The notes: generated from the sequence alone by a model not told the origin. A stretch of 64,000 nucleotides of DNA from an uncultured Lachnospiraceae bacterium (GCA_910586355.1 CAJUHJ010000007.1:1-64000); one strand, 5' to 3'; positions 17,236 through 26,077 are shown, counted from the stretch's first letter. Made by a program: numbers and translations.

Positions 17236-18675
17236 TTAAAAACTATCGTAGAGCCTTTCATAATCTTTTACAGAATTCTCCCAGGAAAAATCCTTTTTCA
17301 TACCGCGTACAATCAAATCATGCCACTGCGCTTTTTGGGTATCATATATTTCCTTGGCGTAACGAATGATACCAGCCATTTCATGCGCGTTATAATTAGA
17401 AAAAGAAAATCCGGTACCCTCCTGCGTATACTGATTGTAAGGCTCTACGGTATCCTTTAAACCTCCCGTTTCACGTACAATCGGCACTGTTCCATACCGC
17501 AAGCTGATAAGCTGGCTTAATCCGCATGGTTCAAATAAAGAAGGCATTAAAAATGCATCCGCCCCTGCATAAATCTGATGGGCGGCGCTCTCTGAATAAC
17601 CAATCACGGCAGAAAGCTTTTGGGGATATTTCGCCTCAAAATGGCGGAACATATTCTCATAACGTTCTTCGCCCGTTCCAAGCGCTGCTATCTGAATATT
17701 TTCTTTTTCTAAAAGTTCGTCCAGGATATAAGCAACTAAATCAAATCCTTTCTGATCTGTCATACGGGATACAATGCCGATAAGAAATACATCCGGCTGT
17801 ATGGGCAGTTTCATCATTTCTTGAAGTTTTGCTTTATTTTTTGGCTTTTGGACCGCTACATTTTTTACATGGAACTTGGCTGCAATATCAGAATCTTTCT
17901 TTGGGTTATATACTTCATAATCCAGTCCGTTTAAAATACCATGCAGTTTATGGCTGCAGCTTTTTAACACACCGTCCAAACCGCTGCCGCCTTCCGGCGT
18001 CATAATTTCCTGCGCATATGTTTTACTCACAGTTGTCACTGCGTCAGAAAAGAGTATCCCGCCTTTTAAATAATTCGACTCGCCGTAACTTTCAATCCCA
18101 TGCATCGTAAATAGTTCATTCGGCAGTCCGGTAATGTCTTGTACTTCATGTAAAATCCATCTGCCCTGAAAGCGAATATTGTGTATAGAAAATACCGTAT
18201 GTATTTTTTGATATTCTGCTTTTTTACGATACACTTGATCCAGAAATACGGGAATCATCCCTGTCTGCCAGTCATTGCAGTGAAGTACATCCGGTATAAA
18301 ATTAATTTTATCTAAAGCCTCTAAAACTGCTTTTGAAAAAAATGCAAATTTTTCAACATCCTGATAGATCTCCCCATAAGGATGGTCTCCAGCAAAATAA
18401 AATTCATTATCTATGAAATAATACCAGATACCGTCTGCCTTAGTCTGTAATATCCCTGCATACTGATTTCTCCATCCAAGCTGAACTTTAAAATCTGCCA
18501 CCTTTTTCAAACGTTTCTGCCATTTTTTATCCATACATAAATATTTAGGCAGAATAACCCGAACATCATATTTCTTGCGATCGAAATATTTTGGCAGAGA
18601 ACCAACGACATCTGCAAGGCCGCCTGTTTTTATAAAAGGCACTGCCTCTGACGACGCAAAAAGAATTTTTTTCAT
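17236..18675 (-). CDS. glgA: Glycogen synthase (ADP-glucose type) GlgA
   Basis: A 479-residue GT5 glycosyltransferase that extends alpha-1,4-glucan from ADP-glucose. The N-terminal KTGGLADVVGSLPK (sugar-nucleotide-binding KxGGL), HCNDWQTGMIP, IHNIRFQG, and the C-terminal LMPSLFEPCGLSQLISLRYG with its catalytic Glu region are all present. The start at 18675 begins MKKILFASSEAVPF and has GGGAGG upstream. No other glg genes adjoin it, so it stands alone between spo0A and a DUF5688 gene. An inverted repeat covers its promoter and ribosome-binding region. Confidence 0.95.
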   Translation of the reverse strand: MKKILFASSEAVPFIKTGGLADVVGSLPKYFDRKKYDVRVILPKYLCMDKKWQKRLKKVADFKVQLGWRNQYAGILQTKADGIWYYFIDNEFYFAGDHPYGEIYQDVEKFAFFSKAVLEALDKINFIPDVLHCNDWQTGMIPVFLDQVYRKKAEYQKIHTVFSIHNIRFQGRWILHEVQDITGLPNELFTMHGIESYGESNYLKGGILFSDAVTTVSKTYAQEIMTPEGGSGLDGVLKSCSHKLHGILNGLDYEVYNPKKDSDIAAKFHVKNVAVQKPKNKAKLQEMMKLPIQPDVFLIGIVSRMTDQKGFDLVAYILDELLEKENIQIAALGTGEERYENMFRHFEAKYPQKLSAVIGYSESAAHQIYAGADAFLMPSLFEPCGLSQLISLRYGTVPIVRETGGLKDTVEPYNQYTQEGTGFSFSNYNAHEMAGIIRYAKEIYDTQKAQWHDLIVRGMKKDFSWENSVKDYERLYDSF

Positions 18676-18679
18676 AAAA

Positions 18680-18720
18680 ATAGACCTCCCATATTTTTTC
18701 ATATGACAAGGTCTATTATA
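18680..18720 (-). promoter_or_regulatory. glgA promoter region with nested inverted repeat
   Basis: A TATAAT -10 box lies at 18720-18715 (minus strand). Perfect 8-bp arms ATAGACCT/AGGTCTAT (18709-18716 and 18680-18687) and inner arms CATAT/ATATG (18690-18694, 18701-18705) surround the expected start of transcription and the GGGAGG site. The outer arm is probably upstream of +1, so this may be a DNA operator rather than an RNA hairpin. Confidence 0.4.
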
Positions 18721-18745
18721 CCCTATTTCCAATGTAATAAAAAGG

Positions 18746-19567
18746 CTAAAAATTTTTATTATGTTTATAATCCAAACGGATTTTATCTGCTATCAGTGCA
18801 ATAAACTCTGAATTTGTCGGTTTTCCTTTTCCATTATTGATTGTATAACCAAACAATTCATCAATCGTATCCATTTTTCCTCTGCTCCACGCCACTTCTA
18901 TTGCATGTCGGATGGCGCGCTCTACTCTGCTTGGAGTCGTCTGATATTTTTTTGCAATTGTAGGATATAAGATTTTTGTAATGGAATTTAACATATCAAT
19001 CTCGTCCACAGACATCATAATTGCTTCTCTTAAATACTGATAACCTTTGATATGTGCCGGAACTCCAATTTCATGGATAATACTTGTCACATCTGTTTCT
19101 AAATTCCTTACTTCTTTTTCTTCGTTCGACGCATATTTTTCAAATGCGCTGATTTTACTGATTTCCCCAGCTTTTACCGGTTCAGACATTTTCTTCTTTA
19201 CCTGTTTGATTTGTTTAATTACCATATCATTGTCAAATGGTTTCATAATATAATAATTTGCACCGGACAAAAATGCTTCTTCTGTAATTTTCTCATTCCC
19301 AATTGCGCTTATCATGATAAATGACGGATGTTTTTTGATTGTCGAATCATGGTTTACTTTATCCAAAACGCCCAAACCATCTAATTTTGGCATTACAATA
19401 TCTAATAATACAACATCCGGCTCCTTATCTTTAATCATCTGACATGCTTCTTCCCCATCTTTTGCAGTTCCGACTACTTCTAAATCTTCATCCATACGAA
19501 TAATATCTCCCAATAACCGCAGCATTCTTTCATTATCGTCTGCAATTGCAACATTTAATTTACCCAT
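18746..19567 (-). CDS. spo0A: Sporulation master regulator Spo0A
   Basis: A 273-residue response regulator that, once phosphorylated, turns on entry into sporulation. The receiver domain (1-120) has the acidic pocket ADD and the phosphoacceptor D56 in VVLLDIVMP, with the conserved Lys in IMKPFD. After a linker, the Spo0A DNA-binding domain includes YQTTPSRVERAIRHAIEVAW and GYTINNGKGKPTNSEFIA. Probable Spo0A boxes and a SigA-like promoter lie upstream. In most sporulating Firmicutes spoIVB is immediately upstream; here the two are about 2.2 kb apart. Confidence 0.97.
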   Translation of the reverse strand: MGKLNVAIADDNERMLRLLGDIIRMDEDLEVVGTAKDGEEACQMIKDKEPDVVLLDIVMPKLDGLGVLDKVNHDSTIKKHPSFIMISAIGNEKITEEAFLSGANYYIMKPFDNDMVIKQIKQVKKKMSEPVKAGEISKISAFEKYASNEEKEVRNLETDVTSIIHEIGVPAHIKGYQYLREAIMMSVDEIDMLNSITKILYPTIAKKYQTTPSRVERAIRHAIEVAWSRGKMDTIDELFGYTINNGKGKPTNSEFIALIADKIRLDYKHNKNF

Positions 19568-19880
19568 TTCACCATTCCCCTCTCACTAAAACGTTTTGTT
19601 CGTTTAATTTCCACAATCCTTTCTAAAATCTTTTGGCTAAAACCGAGACTATTTGTATTATAAGCATCTCACTCCCTTGATTCAATCTAAAAATTTCGCA
19701 GTTTTCGACAGTGAAAGTCGAGTTGTCTGTATCACTGTCAAATCACTGTCAACTCATAAATCTAAATTTGCAGTAATGAAAACTTCTATTTGATATTGTG
19801 TCGAATCATGTCAGTTAATTTTTTCATATAAATTATGAATTAAAATAATTTAATAGAATATATTTTGTTACTCGATAGAG
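19568..19880. promoter_or_regulatory. Divergent control region with Spo0A boxes and repeats
   Basis: This non-coding stretch holds two close matches to the Spo0A box TGTCGAA: TGTCGAAAA on the minus strand (19710-19702) and TGTCGAATC on the plus strand (19799-19807). Three copies of TCACTGT also occur, one inverted (19708-19714) and two direct at an 11-bp period (19732-19738, 19743-19749). A minus-strand promoter TTGAAT-17-TATAAT spans 19685-19657. The rest is AT-rich without coding potential. Confidence 0.6.
19657..19685 (-). promoter_or_regulatory. Probable spo0A promoter
   Basis: TTGAAT (19685-19680), 17-bp spacer, TATAAT (19662-19657) on the minus strand, about 90 bp before the spo0A start. 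The minus-strand Spo0A box lies some 17-25 bp upstream of the -35 hexamer. Confidence 0.55.
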
Positions 19881-19908
19881 TTGACATGTACCCTATTTAT
19901 GATACAAT
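19881..19908 (+). promoter_or_regulatory. Promoter of the secreted InlB-repeat protein gene
   Basis: TTGACA (19881-19886) and TACAAT (19903-19908) with a 16-bp spacer; the gene's AAGGAAGG site follows about 20 bp later. Confidence 0.65.
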
Positions 19909-19946
19909 AAAAATGCAAAATTTATAGAAAGAAGGAAGGATAAGAA

Positions 19947-21188
19947 ATGAAAAAAGCATGTATCACGTTACTTACAACCCTAGTCCTGCTGTTTTGTGCA
20001 TATCCGGTCTACGCCACTGAGACAGCAGATCCGGCAAACAGCGTTACCATTGTCTTTCAGGCAAACGGCGGCGCCGGAGTTATGGCAAACCAGACTGTTA
20101 CTATTGGCTCCCAAACTCCGCTGACTGCAAATGCGTTCGCAAGAGAAGGATTTCTATTTGAAGGCTGGAATACAAAAGCAGACGGAACAGGCGCCGCTTT
20201 TTCTGACACTGCATCTGCAGCGCCGCTTGCGACAGCTGAAAACCGTGGAAAAACTGTCACATTATATGCCCGCTGGAAACTTCTGGCTCCAAGTATTAAG
20301 AGTGTAAAAAAAGCTTCGCCTGTCACAATCAAAGTAAAATACAGCAAAATTCCACAGGCAGACGGCTATGAAATTCAATACTCCACAAAGAAAAATTTTA
20401 AAAAAGCGGAAACTATCGTAGCAAAAAAAGGCTCTGCAAGTCAAGTGCTAACAAATACTGTACCTGGAAAAACACACTATGTCCGTATACGGAGCTTTGT
20501 AAAATCCGGTAAGATTTATAGTGACTGGAGCGCGTCTAAAAAAATTAAATTAAAAAAAGTAAGCACAATTTCAAATACCAAATCGGAAGCAACGATTGAA
20601 GCAGACGTTACTCTGACAGGATCCGGAACCGGGTATCATGCAAAACTTGTTATCTGCACGCCAACCTCAGCCGTCTCTTTTGGTTTGCAGTACGATTCCT
20701 GTGCAGTCGCACCATACACTGGAAAAACAATGGCGTTAATCGAAAATGTTGCCCATAACAACGCCGGCGGCCAACAGTACACAAGACCAGGCAACAAATC
20801 ATTAAAACTGGGAAAAACTTATCATTTAATGCTTACAATTGATAAAAACGGACGTGGATCCGTATATTTAGACTATAAAAAAATCGGCAGTTTTTCCAAC
20901 TCCGGTCTTGCCAGACAACAGTTGTATTTAAGAGTCGAAGGCTCTGCAAGATTAAACGGCGACAAAGTAAACGCTGTATTCAAAAATATCAAATGCAAAG
21001 CCGGCGGCAAATATGATCCAAAGAAAGTATGGGGCAGACATGAATTTCAAACATGTAAAACCATTAAAAATAAAGTAAAAAAAGATGGTACAATTACCAT
21101 TTCCGGTCCCGTATCCGGACTTCCAGCCGGAGGCGATTGGGATAACTGCTACGGCCAGGTTTCTGATATTATTCAATTTATACAATAA
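19947..21188 (+). CDS. Secreted protein: InlB B-repeat, fibronectin III-like and beta-sandwich domains
   Basis: A 413-residue exported protein with a Sec signal peptide (residues 1-24, likely cut after VYA). Residues 31-110 form a Listeria-Bacteroides (InlB B-type) repeat, ending GFLFEGWNTKADGTG and VTLYARWK. Residues 113-205 look like a fibronectin type III domain (IPQADGYEIQYSTKKNF, THYVRIRSF). The last 200 residues are a separate domain, probably a lectin-like beta-sandwich (SFGLQYDSCAVAPYTGK, GRGSVYLDYKKIGSF). There is no LPxTG or membrane anchor, so it is probably released or held non-covalently. It lies on the opposite strand to its neighbours, between spo0A and spoIVB, and may be a late arrival. 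Confidence 0.75.
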   Translation: MKKACITLLTTLVLLFCAYPVYATETADPANSVTIVFQANGGAGVMANQTVTIGSQTPLTANAFAREGFLFEGWNTKADGTGAAFSDTASAAPLATAENRGKTVTLYARWKLLAPSIKSVKKASPVTIKVKYSKIPQADGYEIQYSTKKNFKKAETIVAKKGSASQVLTNTVPGKTHYVRIRSFVKSGKIYSDWSASKKIKLKKVSTISNTKSEATIEADVTLTGSGTGYHAKLVICTPTSAVSFGLQYDSCAVAPYTGKTMALIENVAHNNAGGQQYTRPGNKSLKLGKTYHLMLTIDKNGRGSVYLDYKKIGSFSNSGLARQQLYLRVEGSARLNGDKVNAVFKNIKCKAGGKYDPKKVWGRHEFQTCKTIKNKVKKDGTITISGPVSGLPAGGDWDNCYGQVSDIIQFIQ

Positions 21189-21202
21189 TAAAATACAAAA
21201 CG

Positions 21203-21246
21203 AAAAAAGATAAATGCGGTATTCTTTCGCATTTATCTTTTTTTAC
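21203..21246 (+). terminator. Terminator of the secreted protein gene
   Basis: AAAAAGATAAATGCG pairs with CGCATTTATCTTTTT and is followed by a T-run, 15 bp after the stop codon. Confidence 0.8.
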
Positions 21247-21650
21247 GATAGAATTTTTATGTCATTTTTTTCCTGCAGCCGAAGCCTTTCTACAATTGTC
21301 TGCTTCGCCACATTTCGATAACAAAACAGCGGCAAAACTTTGCAGATACATAAGCTTTCAAATGCAGCTTCGACCAGAGAAGCCGCATTTATGACAAAAT
21401 CAGCAGATGTGATTTTATTATTAAAAAATTCAACAGAGGTATCGTGGTCAAGGAATTTATTTAAGGTCAGATATTTCTCAATTTCATCCGTAAGAATAAA
21501 CGCAACCCGTTTCAGGCGCTCGTCCTTGAAACCATTCGCAAAATGAACGCTTTTCATCATGCGTTTTAATTTTGTCTGCGAGACACTCGATCAGCGTCAG
21601 ACTATCGTCTTTATGGCCGCTGTAATTATTCCCGATTTGTCACTGGCTTT
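21243..21650 (-). pseudogene. Decayed gene remnant, identity unknown
   Basis: Two overlapping minus-strand frames look protein-like but incomplete. One (about 21650-21505) encodes NNYSGHKDDSLTLIECLADK and then stops. A second frame (to 21243) encodes about 100 residues including DERLKRVAFILTDEIEKYL and SADFVINAASLVEAAFES. The second frame's first ATG (21560) has no ribosome-binding site, and the first frame has an in-frame stop just before it. I read this as the C-terminal part of one frameshifted gene, but I do not recognise the family. The 3' end runs into the terminator of the convergent secreted-protein gene. Confidence 0.35.
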
Positions 21651-21756
21651 ATTTTATAACTTCGATTAACTAAATGGAATAGACTTTCTGAAATCTTCAA
21701 AAAAGAAATTTTTATGGATAATGCAGGAAACTTTAAATACAGTTTAACTCAGAACA

Positions 21757-21802
21757 AAAAAACGCAACTGTTTTCAAAATTCCAGTTGCGTTCTTTTTTG
21801 TC
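21757..21802 (-). terminator. Terminator downstream of spoIVB
   Basis: On the minus strand AACGCAACTGG...CAGTTGCGTT is followed by TTTTTTG; it lies about 15-60 bp after the spoIVB stop and ends the long spoIVB-containing unit. Confidence 0.8.
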
Positions 21803-21817
21803 TCTGTCTGACAACCT

Positions 21818-23029
21818 CTAATGCTCCATCATCTTCTCAATAAACACCCCATATCCCTTCGTCGCGTCCGAAACAAACACATGCGTAACCGCCCCGATAA
21901 TTTTCCCATCCTGCAAAATGGGGCTGCCGCTCATCCCCTGCACAATACCCCCCGTTTCATTTAATAGTTTCTCATCTGTTACATGAAATAAGATTCCTTT
22001 ATTTTCTTCTTTATTATTAAAATCAATATCATCAATTTCGATTTGGTATTGGCGCATCGTACCGTCCAGGGAAGAGAGAATATATGCAGACCCCTTTTGA
22101 ATATCCTGCTTCATACAGACTTCGGCATAAGATTCTTTCATTCCTTCTGGTATTTGGTTGACAGTACCATAAATACCAGTTTTCGTATTTTCCTTAATAT
22201 CTCCCAGGCAATATTTTTCTTTATAATCTATAATACCGGTTAATTCTCCTGGAGAGCCGTTTTCTCCTTTTACGATTCCTACAATTTGAGTCTGATACAC
22301 TGTCCCTCCAGAAAGCTCAATCATACTTCCGGTATCCGCGTCGCTGACCGGATGCCCCAACGCCCCATATTCCAAATCTTTTTTTACATAGGTCATAGTG
22401 CCTACTCCCGCCATATCGTCCCTGACCCATATACCGATTTTATAGGAACCATCTTCTAATATGATTGGGTCAATCTTTACCTCAATCACTGCTTCATCTC
22501 TTAAAATTCCCAAAATCAACGGCTGTCCACCGCACTGGTTTACAAAATTTACCAGTTCTTCTTTTTCGGAAATGGCAGTCCCATTTACTGCCGTAATGTA
22601 ATCCCCGCTTCTCACAATCTGATCTGCCGGATCATATGTCAATCCATCTGCAGCTGTCACCTTGCCTGTCCCAATAATAAGTACGCCTTTTGTTTTCGTA
22701 TAGATCCCAATTGGAATCCCAGATGGAATCACATAATCCGGTTCTACGACATGAACAGAAACTTCTTTCACTGGTATCCAATTTAAAAACTTACAAGTCA
22801 ATGTAAAATCTTTTGTCTGATTTATATTATGAAATACGGGAATCGTCTCTTGTACTTTTTCCACTGTGACCGGGACAGAAGAAAAACAAATCCCCTCTTC
22901 CTGCCCGCTTACAGCATAAATTTCATCCGGTATAGAATCATACAGAAGCTGCCCGGAAAAAATTATCAGATATAAGAAAGCCGCCAAAAAAAATTCTTTT
23001 CTGTATTTTTGGAATTTATGATAATTCAT
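21818..23029 (-). CDS. spoIVB: SpoIVB serine peptidase (stage IV sporulation)
   Basis: A 403-residue forespore protease of family S55 that is secreted into the intermembrane space and triggers pro-SigK processing. An N-terminal membrane/signal segment (FFLAAFLYLIIFSGQLL) is followed by a PDZ domain with IRSGDYITAVNGTAI, then the peptidase domain with GALGHPVSD (catalytic His) and the serine motif IVQGMSGSPI. The start at 23029 is preferred to a longer frame starting at 23131 because AAAGGGG lies upstream and the longer frame would overlap recN. A terminator follows. Confidence 0.94.
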   Translation of the reverse strand: MNYHKFQKYRKEFFLAAFLYLIIFSGQLLYDSIPDEIYAVSGQEEGICFSSVPVTVEKVQETIPVFHNINQTKDFTLTCKFLNWIPVKEVSVHVVEPDYVIPSGIPIGIYTKTKGVLIIGTGKVTAADGLTYDPADQIVRSGDYITAVNGTAISEKEELVNFVNQCGGQPLILGILRDEAVIEVKIDPIILEDGSYKIGIWVRDDMAGVGTMTYVKKDLEYGALGHPVSDADTGSMIELSGGTVYQTQIVGIVKGENGSPGELTGIIDYKEKYCLGDIKENTKTGIYGTVNQIPEGMKESYAEVCMKQDIQKGSAYILSSLDGTMRQYQIEIDDIDFNNKEENKGILFHVTDEKLLNETGGIVQGMSGSPILQDGKIIGAVTHVFVSDATKGYGVFIEKMMEH

Positions 23030-23117
23030 TGCAAAAACCCCTTTCGTTTCCTTTTCCCCGTGCAAAAATATGCAAATAAAAAGAAGGATACCAAATATCC
23101 TTCTTAGTATGTACAAA

Positions 23118-24812
23118 TTATGAAAGTTCACCCAATGTTTTTTTTGTATTTGCTGCCAATTCTTTCATTTCTCCTGCACTTTTCATCACAGTATCTGTAA
23201 TTTTAACACCGCCAATCATTCTTGCCAGTTCGCCGACACACTCTTTTTCCTCCAATGCACGTATTGTAGAAATCGTCGTCTGATTTGAAACAGACTTCTC
23301 AATCAGATAATGACTGTCCGCCATAGCTGCAATCTGCGGAAGATGCGTAATACAAATCACTTGATGCGACCTGCCCAGCAGATTCATTTTCTCTGAAACC
23401 ATTTGCGCTGTCCTGCCGCTGATTCCCGTATCAATCTCATCAAAAATCAACGTATCTACCGCGTCAATCTCCGCTAAAACAGTTTTGATGGCAAGCATAA
23501 TCCTGGAAAGCTCGCCGCCTGAGGCAACCTTTTCCAAAGATTTTTCCGGTTCTCCAGGATTTGTAGAAATCAAAAATTCTGCATCGTCATATCCATTTGC
23601 TGTATAATGATTTAATTTATTAAAATTCATGGAAAAAGACACTTCCAAAAAATTCAAATCCACTAGCTCTTTTTTAATTGCTTCTGTTAATTCTAACGCC
23701 GCTTCTTTACGGATTTTTGATGCTTTATCCGCATAAGTTTTGACTTCTTTTTCACTTTTTGCAAAAGTTTTCTGCAAATTAGAAAGATAAGAATCGTAAT
23801 CCATAAGCTCTGTAAGCCTTGCTTTTTTTTCTTCTAATGATGTTAAAATTTCTTCGATTGTCTTTCCGTATTTTGCTTTTAGTCGGTTCACCTCGTCTAG
23901 TCTGTGTTCCACTTCTGCAAATGTCTCTTCGTCAAACGAAGTATCTGAAATATAGTCTGCCAGCTCGCGGTTAAAATCATTCAAAAGGCTGTCAATTTCT
24001 ATCAACTGATTTTCAAATCCCGTCAAAGGTTCATCATATTCCGAAACAGACGAAATTTGTTTCAGCGCATAACTGATTTGATTGGTCGCTGAATCAAATC
24101 CTTCACTCGATTTTTCGTAGGCAAGCGAAACAGATTCCAAAATCTTTTGCCCATGCAGCAGACGCCTGTATTCCAGTTCCAGCTGTTCATCCTCTCCACA
24201 GATTAAGTGCGCTTCTTCGATTTCATTTACTTCATATTCCAAAAACGAAATTTCACGCTCGCGTTCTGATGCGTTTAGACTTGCAGATTCCAGTTTGTCT
24301 TTTGCTTTTTTATAACTTTCATAAGAAGATTTTAATTTTTCTTTTGTCTTAAGGATACGGTTTTTCGCATAACTGTCCAGAATATTCAGATGATTCTTCT
24401 TTACCAAAAGAGACTGGTGTTCATGCTGCCCATGAATATCAATGAAAAGAGAAGCCACTTCCTTTACTTTCGAAATTGGGACGGTCTCTGCATTGATTCG
24501 CAAAACACTTCTGCCATTTACAATTTTTCTGCTCAAAATCAGGCTGTCGTCTTCTGGAAAAATATCCATTGCACCAAGCGCCTGCTTTAACTGTTCGTTT
24601 TCTACTTTAAATGTCAATTCCACCAATCCGTACGGCGCATTTTCCCGAATCATTTCCTTAGGCAGTTTTCCTCCAAGCGCAAGATTTATGGAGCCTATAA
24701 TAATAGATTTTCCGGCCCCTGTCTCGCCGGTCATAATATTAAGTCCCGGTGTAAATTCCACTTCAGCTTCATCAATTAAAGCCAGATTTTTCACATGTAA
24801 ATTTTGTAGCAT
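23118..24812 (-). CDS. recN: DNA repair protein RecN
   Basis: A 564-residue SMC-like ATPase that gathers broken DNA ends during recombinational repair. The N-terminal Walker A MTGETGAGKSIIIGSINLALGG, central coiled coils, and the C-terminal signature VASGGELSRIMLAIK with Walker B TLIFDEIDTGISG are all present. Length is normal. It lies 8 bp after argR, as in many Clostridia and Bacilli. Confidence 0.96.
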   Translation of the reverse strand: MLQNLHVKNLALIDEAEVEFTPGLNIMTGETGAGKSIIIGSINLALGGKLPKEMIRENAPYGLVELTFKVENEQLKQALGAMDIFPEDDSLILSRKIVNGRSVLRINAETVPISKVKEVASLFIDIHGQHEHQSLLVKKNHLNILDSYAKNRILKTKEKLKSSYESYKKAKDKLESASLNASEREREISFLEYEVNEIEEAHLICGEDEQLELEYRRLLHGQKILESVSLAYEKSSEGFDSATNQISYALKQISSVSEYDEPLTGFENQLIEIDSLLNDFNRELADYISDTSFDEETFAEVEHRLDEVNRLKAKYGKTIEEILTSLEEKKARLTELMDYDSYLSNLQKTFAKSEKEVKTYADKASKIRKEAALELTEAIKKELVDLNFLEVSFSMNFNKLNHYTANGYDDAEFLISTNPGEPEKSLEKVASGGELSRIMLAIKTVLAEIDAVDTLIFDEIDTGISGRTAQMVSEKMNLLGRSHQVICITHLPQIAAMADSHYLIEKSVSNQTTISTIRALEEKECVGELARMIGGVKITDTVMKSAGEMKELAANTKKTLGELS

Positions 24813-24820
24813 ATATTCTC

Positions 24821-25273
24821 CTATTCTTCCATCATCTTATGCAGCCGCCCCATCAACGCTTCCGTTTCTTCTACGGTTCGAACTGCGCACATCACGGTGT
24901 CGTCTCCGGCAATACTTCCTACAATTTCACGGCAGTCCATCGCGTCTAATGCGGCTGCAACTGCCATTGCCATGCCTGCAACGGTTTTTACAACTAAAAT
25001 ATTTTGAGCCATATCCATGGAAACAAATCCATTTCGGAAAATATGTTTATATTTTTCCTTCAAATCTTTTGTATGTTCGGGCATTGCCGCATACTTTTGC
25101 CGGCCGTTATCCATCGCTACCTTTGTCAGCTTTAACTCTCGAATGTCCCTCGATACAGTTGCCTGCGTAACCTGATACCCCTCGCGTTCCAAAAAAGCGG
25201 AAAGTTCTTCCTGCGTTTCTATGTCGTTTTTATCAATTAATTCTAAAATCTTGACATGTCTTCTTGATTTCAT
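24821..25273 (-). CDS. argR: Arginine repressor ArgR/AhrC
   Basis: A 150-residue arginine-responsive regulator. The N-terminal winged helix (MKSRRHVKILELIDKNDIET, with TQATVSRDIRELKLTK as recognition region) is followed by the C-terminal oligomerisation and arginine-binding domain containing GSIAGDDTVMCAVRT (Asp pair that binds arginine). It immediately follows nadK, with the stop and start codons adjacent. Its place in the recN cluster is conserved among Firmicutes. Confidence 0.95.
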   Translation of the reverse strand: MKSRRHVKILELIDKNDIETQEELSAFLEREGYQVTQATVSRDIRELKLTKVAMDNGRQKYAAMPEHTKDLKEKYKHIFRNGFVSMDMAQNILVVKTVAGMAMAVAAALDAMDCREIVGSIAGDDTVMCAVRTVEETEALMGRLHKMMEE

Positions 25274-26077
25274 TCAATATCCCTGCATCTTTCTTCTCAA
25301 AATTTCCAAAAAACTAATTTTACTTAATTTCATAATCTTCGTCTTCTGTTCCGACGCCTGAATTGTAATGGAATCCCCTGCCGAAAGCTCTAATGCAAAT
25401 TCTCCGTCCACATTGACATCTACTTTTTCATCTTTTAAGCTCTGCCTGCTCCTAAGCTCTATCGTCACTTCATCTTCTGCATCTATGATAATACTTTTCG
25501 AATTCAAATCGTGGGCATTGATGGGTGTAATCAGTATCATACGCGCTTTTGGGTCTATAATCGGCCCGCCTGCCGACATGCTGTATCCAGTGGAACCCGT
25601 AGGCGTTGCTACAATAATCCCATCCGCCCGAAACGCATTGAGATACAGACCATTGACAGATACAATCAATTCTACAAGCTGCAAAACGCCCTTTCTGGAT
25701 ATTACTATATCATTAAGCGCCGTATGCGCAATATCTGTACCACACAGCATCATCCGTTCTTCTACGATATAGTTGTCCCGCATCATCTCTTCAATTGCAG
25801 AATAAACGTTGCCTTCTTCCAATTCACAAAGATAACCCAAATGCCCCAGATTAACACCAATCAATGGAATCTCTTTGAAAGACGCCACACCCGCTGCTCG
25901 GATTAATGTCCCATCTCCTCCAAGTACCAAAGCCCCTTCTACTGTATCTGGAAATTCTTCTCCTTCCTCCACAACACAACAGCTTCCGCCTTTTAATTCA
26001 ATAAAAGATTTCATCTGGTTTGTCAGTCTGAAATCTTTGTCCTTGCAGGGATTGGTGATGATACAAAAATTCTTCAT
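25274..26077 (-). CDS. nadK: NAD kinase NadK
   Basis: A 267-residue ATP-dependent NAD kinase producing NADP. The catalytic GGDGTLIRA motif, the LGHLGYLCELE block and the glycine-rich DGIIVATPTGSTGYSMSAGGPI are present. It lies between tlyA and argR with almost no spacing, so it is part of the same operon. Confidence 0.95.
   Translation of the reverse strand: MKNFCIITNPCKDKDFRLTNQMKSFIELKGGSCCVVEEGEEFPDTVEGALVLGGDGTLIRAAGVASFKEIPLIGVNLGHLGYLCELEEGNVYSAIEEMMRDNYIVEERMMLCGTDIAHTALNDIVISRKGVLQLVELIVSVNGLYLNAFRADGIIVATPTGSTGYSMSAGGPIIDPKARMILITPINAHDLNSKSIIIDAEDEVTIELRSRQSLKDEKVDVNVDGEFALELSAGDSITIQASEQKTKIMKLSKISFLEILRRKMQGY

Noticed and set aside
24442..25170. 242-residue plus-strand frame antisense to recN and argR
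   Set aside because: Lies wholly within confidently identified genes on the other strand and shows low-complexity, shadow-type composition.
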